Source: Gammaproteobacteria bacterium
GTDB lineage: Bacteria > Pseudomonadota > Gammaproteobacteria > Pseudomonadales > Azotimanducaceae
NCBI GenBank assembly: GCA_021773555.1
Contig: JAJFKA010000182.1
Coordinates: forward strand, 1 to 64,000
Direction of reading: 5' to 3'
Length of the DNA stretch: 64,000 nucleotides
Positions 8,894 through 15,986 of this stretch are shown here, piece by piece (position 1 is the first letter of the stretch; every line of letters begins with the position of its first letter). The position numbers and the translations under genes are program-made. The notes beneath the pieces were generated by a model that saw nothing but the letters and a program-made list of their open reading frames with translations, was not told the DNA's origin and searched no databases.

Positions 8894-9918
8894 CAGGCGA
8901 CACCATCCTCCTCGGTCACGGTCAGCATCCGCCTTTCCTGGGCGCAATGCAGGTGTGCGATGGCTTCGCCCGTGGCCGGGAAGTAGCTCATATCGGTGAT
9001 CTCACTCTTGAACAGCGCGGGAAATACGTCGACCGCCCGCTTGGGGGTAGCACACAGGTCATAGAGTTTTTCCAGACCTACCTCATGCCAGTCAATCAAT
9101 GCGGTCAGGCGTTCGTGAACCCCCTCGTAAAGATTCTCGTGGGCTGGCAGCACGAGCAGGTTGGGCGGCAGCATTTCCCGAAACCGGCCACAGGAGCTGA
9201 TCCAGTCCTTTAACGGGTTTGCCAGGGGTTCCGAGGGTTGCACACTGACATTGGGCGTGATCGTTGGCAGTATCTGGTCACCCGCAATGATCAGCTTGAG
9301 CTCAGGGCAATACAGGCAGACATGTTCCGGCGCATGCCCATGGCCGATCATCGCGCGCCACTCACGACCGCCAATGTCGATGTACTGGCTATCCTTGATG
9401 CGTCGGTAACCTGCGGGCAGGGGCGAAATGTTCGCACCAAACTGGCCAAATCGTTGTCGATAGCGATCGAGTCGCTCATCCGTGAATCCGGCTCGCCGAT
9501 AGAAGCGGATGGCATCTTCCGGCACGTCCGATGGGCCATCCGCGGCCATCACCTTACACATATAAAAGTCGCTGCGGCTCATCCACAGGTCGCAGTCCCA
9601 TTTATCAACGATCCAGCCGGCATTCCCCGTGTGGTCTGTGTGCAGATGGGTCGCAATCACACGAGTGACCGGATTGCCTTCCAGGTGTTTATCAAAGATT
9701 GTTTGCCAGTGACCCTGGACATTGCTGTTGAAAATCCCGGTGTCAACGATGGTCCAGCCATCATAGTCGCGCAGCAGCCAGACATTGATGTGGTTGAGTC
9801 TGCCCATCATCGGCAAGCGAATCCAAAAAACGCCGTCGGCGACCTCGGTTACCTCGCCTGGTGCCGGGATCTGATCCTCAAATTTATAATGTAGCGGGTC
9901 GTACCCGCGTTTCGACAT
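8878..9918 (-). CDS. MBL-fold metallo-hydrolase
   Basis: A 346-residue metallo-beta-lactamase-fold enzyme, probably cytoplasmic (no signal peptide). The zinc motif is THLHTDHTGNAG; further ligands lie in GHGHAPEH and AGDQILP, and a late PAHENLYEG supplies the last histidine. This pattern fits the hydroxyacylglutathione-hydrolase/ROK-like hydrolase group, but the substrate is unknown. ATG 9918 is preferred; an in-frame TTG lies six codons upstream (9936). The gene runs directly into the multihaem cytochrome gene with a 16-base overlap, so the two are probably cotranscribed. Confidence 0.87.
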   Translation of the reverse strand: MSKRGYDPLHYKFEDQIPAPGEVTEVADGVFWIRLPMMGRLNHINVWLLRDYDGWTIVDTGIFNSNVQGHWQTIFDKHLEGNPVTRVIATHLHTDHTGNAGWIVDKWDCDLWMSRSDFYMCKVMAADGPSDVPEDAIRFYRRAGFTDERLDRYRQRFGQFGANISPLPAGYRRIKDSQYIDIGGREWRAMIGHGHAPEHVCLYCPELKLIIAGDQILPTITPNVSVQPSEPLANPLKDWISSCGRFREMLPPNLLVLPAHENLYEGVHERLTALIDWHEVGLEKLYDLCATPKRAVDVFPALFKSEITDMSYFPATGEAIAHLHCAQERRMLTVTEEDGVAWWEQA

Positions 9919-10143
9919 ATTGTCTACCAAAATCAATCCTTCCCGTCTTGTGGTGCATTCAGAGCGCTGATGGGCAATCTACAGTACTTACCCGTTTCCG
10001 TAAATATCGGACCGGTGAGCGAACGTAAATGAGGTGTCTATTCACGTTTGCAAGCGGCTGGTTCCCCACAAAAAGGGACCGTGGATGTTGCTGCCGGATG
10101 GTGGCAAGCTGCGGGTAGAGTGTGTTCAAAAGGAGGTAGCAAC

Positions 10144-11367
10144 ATGGCACCTGATTGCCAGTGTTGCATTGCAGGCGCTGGACCAGCGGGCATGCTGCTG
10201 GCGCTGTTACTCGCCCGTAAAGGAGTTTCAGTCAAGTTACTGGAAGTCCGCGGCGATCTTGATCGGGATTTTCGCGGCGATACCGTGCATGCCTCAACGC
10301 TCGAAGTCCTCGACCAGATTGGTCTGGCAGAAGGTGTACTTCAGTTGCCGCACGACAAACTTCAGCGCATGGTCATCAATGCGGCCGGTCGCGAAATTGA
10401 AACCGTCAATTTTTCCCGCCTGGCAACGCGGTTCCCGTTTATTGCGATGATGCCCCAGCACCTGCTGCTGGAATACCTGTTGAATGAGGCCCGGCGTTAT
10501 CCCAATTTCGAAATGTTGTATAACACGCCGGCCGTGGAACTGATTGAAATTGAGGGTGAGATTAAGGGCGTACGGTGCACCGGGCGTCAGGCGGAGAACC
10601 GGGGCCAGCAGAAAAAAGAGATATACGCGGACCTGGTGGTTGCGGCGGACGGCCGTTTCTCACAACTGCGGAAGTTATCAAAGCTGACCGCCACGACCCA
10701 ATCACCGCCCATGGATGTGGCCTGGTTCAGATTGCCAAGGTTTGCCGGTGATGCGGCTGACTATCTGGCCGCATACATTGCCCAGGGCCGGATGTGCATC
10801 CTGTTGGCCAGGGGAGAGCACTGGCAGATTGGTTATGTGTTTCCAAAAGGTGATTTCCATGAAATCAGGAAGGCCGGAATCGGTGCGCTGCAGGCTGATC
10901 TGGCGGGCATCGTTCCATGGCTGGCGGATCGCGTCTCCGGGTTGCAGGATTTTGGCGATGTCCATCTGTTGTCGGTGAAGTCGGATCTGCTCGACACCTG
11001 GTATAAACCGGGACTGCTGTTAATTGGTGATGCGGCTCATGTCATGTCGCCTGTGGGGGGCGTGGGTATCAATTATGCGATCAGTGATGCGGTCGCCGCG
11101 GCCAATGCGATAACCGAACCACTGCTTTCCGGGCAGCTCACACCGGCCAGTCTTGCCAGGGTGCAGGAGAGTCGGTTCGAGGCAACTCGCAGTATTCAGA
11201 GAATCCAGGGATTCGTTCAGGAACGGATCGTGAAAAGAGCCTTGTCCGAGCGAGCGTTCGATCTGCCGTTGATCGCAAAGATAATTTTGCGAACCCCGGG
11301 ATTGCGGGACATTCCGGCGAAGGCGATCGCGCTTGGCTTAAGGCCGGTCAGAATTGAAAACCCCTGA
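10144..11367 (+). CDS. FAD-dependent monooxygenase (PHBH/UbiH-like)
   Basis: A 407-residue flavoprotein hydroxylase. The N-terminus has the FAD-binding GxGxxG (CCIAGAGPAGMLLAL). The middle has the VVAADGRFSQLR 'DG' motif of class A flavin monooxygenases, and the late LLIGDAAHVMSPVGGVGIN is the second FAD motif. Such enzymes hydroxylate aromatic rings or related substrates using NAD(P)H and oxygen. ATG 10144 is chosen because a strong AGGAGG stands 7 bases before it; the longer open frame upstream to 10048 lacks one. The 200 bases upstream hold no other gene I can support. The substrate is not identifiable. Confidence 0.88.
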   Translation: MAPDCQCCIAGAGPAGMLLALLLARKGVSVKLLEVRGDLDRDFRGDTVHASTLEVLDQIGLAEGVLQLPHDKLQRMVINAAGREIETVNFSRLATRFPFIAMMPQHLLLEYLLNEARRYPNFEMLYNTPAVELIEIEGEIKGVRCTGRQAENRGQQKKEIYADLVVAADGRFSQLRKLSKLTATTQSPPMDVAWFRLPRFAGDAADYLAAYIAQGRMCILLARGEHWQIGYVFPKGDFHEIRKAGIGALQADLAGIVPWLADRVSGLQDFGDVHLLSVKSDLLDTWYKPGLLLIGDAAHVMSPVGGVGINYAISDAVAAANAITEPLLSGQLTPASLARVQESRFEATRSIQRIQGFVQERIVKRALSERAFDLPLIAKIILRTPGLRDIPAKAIALGLRPVRIENP

Positions 11368-11398
11368 TCGAGAGTCGCGGTGCTAACTGTTCGACTGG

Positions 11399-11884
11399 CT
11401 ACAGCGCCACGAAAGCATTGCGCTCTCGGTCCTTGTAGACCATTGAAGCATCGAATACGCTGCCGTTCATGACGATATAGACGCCGGCTTTTTTAGCCTG
11501 CACGGTGGCGAAAGCCATGCCGATGTTAAACATCGCATCAGTCATGGCAAAGCGGGCGGGTGCCAGCGAGCCAGTCAGTACAATCGTTCTGTCGGTGATG
11601 TCGGCGAGTACCCGCGCTGTATGTGTCATGGTGTCCGTGCCATGGGTAATGATCACCTGTTTGTTGGGATGCTCGAGTACCGCCGCCCGGATTGCCTGCC
11701 GGTCTTCGTTAGTCAGATCCAGACTGTCCTTCTTCATGACTTCAACGATTTTGTGGCGATGGCGAACCTCGGCTTGTTCCAGCAGATTGCCGACGATGGA
11801 ACTGCCGACCTCGAAAGTGCTGTTGTCGTCGAAGTAAACCTTGTCGATGGTTCCGCCGGTGGTGAGGATAAGTATTTTGTTCAT
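11399..11884 (-). CDS. Short asparaginase-domain protein
   Basis: Only 161 residues, equal to the N-terminal catalytic domain of type I/II L-asparaginase. Both catalytic motifs are present: LTTGGTIDK at the N-terminus (nucleophile Thr) and THGTDTMTHTA around residue 80. The C-terminal domain found in enzymes of about 330 residues is absent. The frame after the TAG stop encodes nothing asparaginase-like and runs into the flavoprotein gene, so this is not a recent truncation. Single-domain asparaginase-like proteins do occur in bacteria. Activity is not assured. A 7-bp inverted repeat lies just upstream. Confidence 0.83.
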   Translation of the reverse strand: MNKILILTTGGTIDKVYFDDNSTFEVGSSIVGNLLEQAEVRHRHKIVEVMKKDSLDLTNEDRQAIRAAVLEHPNKQVIITHGTDTMTHTARVLADITDRTIVLTGSLAPARFAMTDAMFNIGMAFATVQAKKAGVYIVMNGSVFDASMVYKDRERNAFVAL

Positions 11885-11913
11885 GAAGTCCGTTCGTAAA
11901 TGTGCACGTTAAT

Positions 11914-11936
11914 TAACGGTGCCTATCATACCGTTA
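11914..11936 (-). promoter_or_regulatory. Inverted repeat upstream of the asparaginase-like gene
   Basis: TAACGGT and ACCGTTA form a perfect 7-bp inverted repeat with a 9-base spacer, 30 bases before the ATG at 11884. Reading on the minus strand, a TATGAT hexamer close to the -10 consensus overlaps the repeat, so a repressor bound here could block transcription. No convincing -35 is visible. It could instead be a hairpin in the lldD-asparaginase transcript. Confidence 0.35.
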
Positions 11937-11953
11937 CCCGGACCAAAAAAACG

Positions 11954-13093
11954 TTAAGCAGGCCACAAAACCTCGGGTGTCAAATCGTTAATATCGCGCA
12001 GGCCACAAAAAGCCATGGTCAAATCCAGTTCGTTCCTGATGAGTTGCAGGCTTCGGGTAACGCCTGCCTCTCCCATTGCGCCAAGCCCGTAAATATAGGC
12101 GCGTCCGATCAAGGTTGCCGATGCACCGAGCGCAATGGCCTTGAACACATCCTGGCCGGAACGAATACCGCCATCCATCCAGATTTCAATTTCGCCACCA
12201 ACCGCAGCCACGATATAGGGTAGCGCGGTAAGGGAAGCAGGTGCGCCGTCCAGTTGTCGGCCGCCATGATTGGATACCACGATGGCGTCGGCACCGCTTT
12301 GAACTGCACGGCGCGCGTCATCGGGATCAATAATACCTTTCAAAATCAGTTTGCCTCCCCAGCGCTCTTTGATCCAGGCGACGTCATCCCAACTCAGTGT
12401 GGGATCAAACTGATCGGCGGTCCAGCGAGCGAGTGAACCCATGCCCGCGACGGTGTCCACGTGACCAACGACATTGCCAAACGAGCGTCGTCGGGTGCCG
12501 AGCATGCCCATGGCCCAGCGCGGTTTTGTGGTGATGTTGAGAATATTGCGCAAGGTGGGTTTAGGTGGCGTAGACAGCCCATTTTTGATGTCTTTGTGCC
12601 TTTGCCCGAGAATCTGCAGATCGACGGTGAGCACCAGCGCCGAGCAGTTGGCGAGTTTAGCGCGTTCGATCAGCCGTTCGATGTACGCCCGGTCGCGCAT
12701 CACATAAAGCTGGAACCAGAAGGGTGCACTGGTGTGGGCCGCGACATCTTCAATCGAGCAGATGCTCATGGTCGACAAGCAGTAGGGCACGCCAAATTTT
12801 TCGGCGGCCAGTGCTGCCTTGATTTCACCATCGGCATGCTGCATGCCGGTTAAACCCACCGGCGCCAGCGCGACTGGCATACTGACCTGCTGACCGACCA
12901 TCGTCTTTGACAGGTTCCGATCTTCCATATTCACCAGTACGCGTTGGCGCAGTTTGATCTGGCTGAAGGCATCGACATTGTCGCGATAGGTTTGTTCGGT
13001 CCATGAACCGGAATCCGTATAGTCGTAAAACATCCTGGGAACGCGGCGGCGATACAGCTCCCTTAAATCTTCAATACAGGTGATCACGGTCAC
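11954..13093 (-). CDS. lldD: FMN-dependent alpha-hydroxy-acid oxidase / L-lactate dehydrogenase
   Basis: A 379-residue member of the FMN-dependent alpha-hydroxy-acid dehydrogenase family. Seen: N-terminal FYDYTDSGSWTE, APVGLTGMQHADGE (FMN binding), the catalytic histidine segment VSNHGGRQLDGAP, and the phosphate-binding DGGIRSGQDVFKAIALGA. Family members oxidise L-lactate or similar 2-hydroxy acids at the membrane and pass electrons to quinones. The start is GTG 13093 with GGAGA eight bases upstream. lldD is the best name, but mandelate or glycolate oxidation is also possible. The asparaginase-like gene follows 69 bases downstream. Confidence 0.87.
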   Translation of the reverse strand: MTVITCIEDLRELYRRRVPRMFYDYTDSGSWTEQTYRDNVDAFSQIKLRQRVLVNMEDRNLSKTMVGQQVSMPVALAPVGLTGMQHADGEIKAALAAEKFGVPYCLSTMSICSIEDVAAHTSAPFWFQLYVMRDRAYIERLIERAKLANCSALVLTVDLQILGQRHKDIKNGLSTPPKPTLRNILNITTKPRWAMGMLGTRRRSFGNVVGHVDTVAGMGSLARWTADQFDPTLSWDDVAWIKERWGGKLILKGIIDPDDARRAVQSGADAIVVSNHGGRQLDGAPASLTALPYIVAAVGGEIEIWMDGGIRSGQDVFKAIALGASATLIGRAYIYGLGAMGEAGVTRSLQLIRNELDLTMAFCGLRDINDLTPEVLWPA

Positions 13094-13138
13094 AGACTTA
13101 TCTCCAGTTGCCAGGTGATTATTTCCGAATACAAAAAT

Positions 13139-15019
13139 TCAGGTTTGCAGGATGTCGTGAATAGCGGCTGAAAAATCCTTGCGGGTAAATGGCTTTGGAA
13201 TAAACGCAACTCGCGATCTGCCTAATTCCTCGGGAGACAAAACCCCTTGCTGAAACCCGGACATGTAAAGGACGGCGAGATTAGGCAGTCGCAGCCGCAG
13301 CTTCTGCGCAATCTCCGGACCCTTGATATCTCCGGGCAACATGACGTCGGATACCAGCAGGTCAAAATCCTGCGCGAATTGTCGGTCAACGTCGTGAAAA
13401 CTTTCGGCCTCGAAAACTTCAAACTTCAATGACGCCAGTAATTTCGATATCAGCAGGCGTACGTCCTCATTATCCTCCACCAGCAGCACGCGTTTGTTGG
13501 CCTGAATCTGAACAGGCTCGTTGTTTGCGATTACCTGCTCGGACGCCTGCACGTCAGTGCGCGGAATCAGCAGCGTAATCGTTGTGCCGCTGCCCTGACT
13601 ACGGTGGGCAATGGATACATGCCCGCCGGATTGTTTGGTGAAGCCAAACACCATTGACAGTCCGAGGCCACTACCACCGCTGGTCTGTTTGGTCGTGAAA
13701 AAAGGATCGAATACGTGGGCGATCACATCGGCACTGATCCCTTTGCCCGTATCGCTGATCTCAAGGCTCACGTAGTCACCAGGTGGCATTTTCAGGGAAC
13801 GGGCGAATTCCGGAACGATACACAGGGTGGTCACGTTAAGCTCCAGCTTGCCGCCGTCCGGCATTGCGTCGCGGGAATTGATGACCATATTTAAAATGGC
13901 GCTTTCGAACTGGGTCGGGTCGAGAAAACACAACCAGTTATTGTCATTGGGGATGATGGATAACTGAATATCCTTGCCCAGCGTGGTTTGCAAAAGCGGC
14001 GCCATACGCGCAAGATCCTCACTCAACACAAATGCCTCAGGATTCAGTTTTTGCTTCCGTGAGAATGCGAGCAACTGCTCAATCAGTTTGGCACCACTCT
14101 GCGCTGAACGGGCAATAGCATCAATGGATTCTTGAATTTGCTCGCCGCTGGCGTTGCCGAGGGATGCGAGTTCCGCGTGACCCATAATGACGCTGAGTAA
14201 ATTGTTAAAATCATGAGCGATACCGCCGGTAAGCTGACCAATCGATTCCAGCTTCTGGGATTGCCGCAGCTGCTCCTCAATAAGTTCACGCTCGGTGATA
14301 TCGATGCCTGAAACGAAGGTAAGCGTGCTGTCGTTAAGGTGTAGATAATCTGAGTCGACCAGAACAATTTTACGTTCCCCACTGCGAGTGAACAGGTGAG
14401 TTTTGTATTGCCGTAGCCTGCCTTCAGCTTTCAGGTCTGCAAAAATCTTAGCCCTTGCCTCTGCATCGCCCCAGATCCCCAGTTCAACCGCGGTTTTGCC
14501 GATCGCCTCCTCGCGTGACCAACCAAGCATCTTCACCCAGGCGTCATTAACGTCGCGGAATTCACCCGTCTCCGGGACGGTAATGGCGCTAATTGCGCTG
14601 GTGGCATTAAAAGCCGCGTGGAATGACTGCTCTGACTTTTGAAGTGCCAGCAGCATGAGTTGTTTTTCGGTGACGTCCCGTGTGATCAGGATGATGCTCT
14701 TCAGTTCCCCTTCCAGCCGTTGCCCCATCACTTCGACGAATCGCCAGTCGCCCTGTTTATTTCGAAATCGAACGATCAGTGATTCGTCGCTCCTGATGCC
14801 TAGCTGAACATCGGCTAATTGTGAGAGGGCGACTTCCGTATCATCCGGATGCAGCAACTCGAATACGTTGACACCGATCAGTTCTTCACGGTTGTAGCCG
14901 AAGATTGTGGTAATGGCGGGGTTCTGGAAGGTAATGACACCATTTTCATCGAGCAAAGTGATGACATCCCGGGCGCTTTCGACCAGCGAGCTGTAAAATG
15001 AGTCCGGATGTTTCAGCAT
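13139..15019 (-). CDS. PAS-PAS hybrid sensor histidine kinase/response regulator
   Basis: About 626 residues with no membrane segment, so cytoplasmic. Order: PAS1 (about residues 5-115, DVITLLDENGVITFQNP), PAS2 (about 130-245), a DHp helix with phospho-accepting His in GGIAHDFNNLL, a HATPase domain (N box NMVINSRDAMP, G1 ISDTGKGIS, G2 GGSGLGLSMV), and a C-terminal receiver with acceptor Asp in VSDVMLPG. ATG 15019 is favoured because it leads straight into PAS1; a GTG 13 codons earlier is possible. No DNA-binding regulator is adjacent, so output is unknown. Confidence 0.86.
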   Translation of the reverse strand: MLKHPDSFYSSLVESARDVITLLDENGVITFQNPAITTIFGYNREELIGVNVFELLHPDDTEVALSQLADVQLGIRSDESLIVRFRNKQGDWRFVEVMGQRLEGELKSIILITRDVTEKQLMLLALQKSEQSFHAAFNATSAISAITVPETGEFRDVNDAWVKMLGWSREEAIGKTAVELGIWGDAEARAKIFADLKAEGRLRQYKTHLFTRSGERKIVLVDSDYLHLNDSTLTFVSGIDITERELIEEQLRQSQKLESIGQLTGGIAHDFNNLLSVIMGHAELASLGNASGEQIQESIDAIARSAQSGAKLIEQLLAFSRKQKLNPEAFVLSEDLARMAPLLQTTLGKDIQLSIIPNDNNWLCFLDPTQFESAILNMVINSRDAMPDGGKLELNVTTLCIVPEFARSLKMPPGDYVSLEISDTGKGISADVIAHVFDPFFTTKQTSGGSGLGLSMVFGFTKQSGGHVSIAHRSQGSGTTITLLIPRTDVQASEQVIANNEPVQIQANKRVLLVEDNEDVRLLISKLLASLKFEVFEAESFHDVDRQFAQDFDLLVSDVMLPGDIKGPEIAQKLRLRLPNLAVLYMSGFQQGVLSPEELGRSRVAFIPKPFTRKDFSAAIHDILQT

Positions 15020-15065
15020 GTGACGGACTGCAAAAGACCTGTTTGAACAAGATAACACATAGATG

Positions 15066-15971
15066 TCATTTTGACCTGAAATGAAAAATTTTGAGGGCTT
15101 TGTCGGGATATTTGTCGGCGAATTCTGGCGCCGCGGATTTTTCCCCGATTAGACGGCAATCTGGTGCATAGCGTTGAAACTGGTTTACAAGAAAGTCTGG
15201 TCCGAGATAAGGACTATTAACTGTTGCGATAACATCAGCGCCCGGCACCGTGAGCAGGTGGAGCTTCTTTAGTACCGCACTATAGTTTTTCTCGGTGTCA
15301 AAACTACCTCTTTGTCTCGTTGGTGGGTCGATCAGGATGGTGTCGTACCGACCGAATTGTTTGATGCGACTCCAGGACCGGAACAGGTTATGCGGAATTG
15401 AGCGAACCGAGCGTGGGTCCTGGTCGTTGAGTGCATGATTGCGTTCGCCCCACTTGATACTGGTTTTACTCATATCAACATTCACAACCTGGCGTGCGCC
15501 GCCTGACATTGCCGCAACGGATAATGAGCAGGTGTAGGCAAACAGGTTGAGCAGATTTTTACCCGTACTTTCTTTGATCAGCCATTCTCTTAGCAGGCGC
15601 ATGTCGAGGAAGAGCCCTGCGTTTTGTTTAATACCTGGATGCACTTCAAACAGCAGGTCTCCCTCGCTGACATTGCAGGTCTCGATGGGCTCACCCATTA
15701 ACACCCGGGAGGGTGCGCCAGCACGAAATCGTTCCTGCAACCGCACTGATCTTACCTGTGCGTGAATATCAACTTCGGCAATCAATGAAACGATCTGTTG
15801 CTCATCAGAAATTCTGTCGTATGCGGTGATGAGCAGGACTGGCGGATACCAGTCGACATTAATATGCTCGAGCCCTTCATGCAGGTGTCCTCGACCGTGG
15901 AATATCCTGCGGGCATCGCGACGTACCGTATCGAAAAACGTGCTGATAAAGGGGCGGGTCAGTGCAAACAC
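15066..15971 (-). CDS. Class I SAM-dependent methyltransferase, RlmI/RlmL-K-like
   Basis: A 301-residue methyltransferase. The SAM-binding motif is LLNLFAYTCSLSVAAMSGG followed by VVNVDMSKTSIKWGERN, and the catalytic motif is LIDPPTRQRG, resembling the DPP motif of RNA base methyltransferases of the RlmI/RlmK type. The PUA domain found in RlmI is absent. RNA is the likely substrate but this is inferred. The start is GTG 15971 without a clear ribosome site. It sits between two hybrid kinase genes on the same strand, 15 bases after the larger one. Confidence 0.8.
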   Translation of the reverse strand: MFALTRPFISTFFDTVRRDARRIFHGRGHLHEGLEHINVDWYPPVLLITAYDRISDEQQIVSLIAEVDIHAQVRSVRLQERFRAGAPSRVLMGEPIETCNVSEGDLLFEVHPGIKQNAGLFLDMRLLREWLIKESTGKNLLNLFAYTCSLSVAAMSGGARQVVNVDMSKTSIKWGERNHALNDQDPRSVRSIPHNLFRSWSRIKQFGRYDTILIDPPTRQRGSFDTEKNYSAVLKKLHLLTVPGADVIATVNSPYLGPDFLVNQFQRYAPDCRLIGEKSAAPEFADKYPDKALKIFHFRSK

Positions 15972-15986
15972 AGAGAAAAGAAGCCG

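Noticed and set aside
10048-10143. Upstream extension of the flavoprotein monooxygenase
   Set aside because: The strong AGGAGG lies before ATG 10144, and the FAD motif begins directly after that start.
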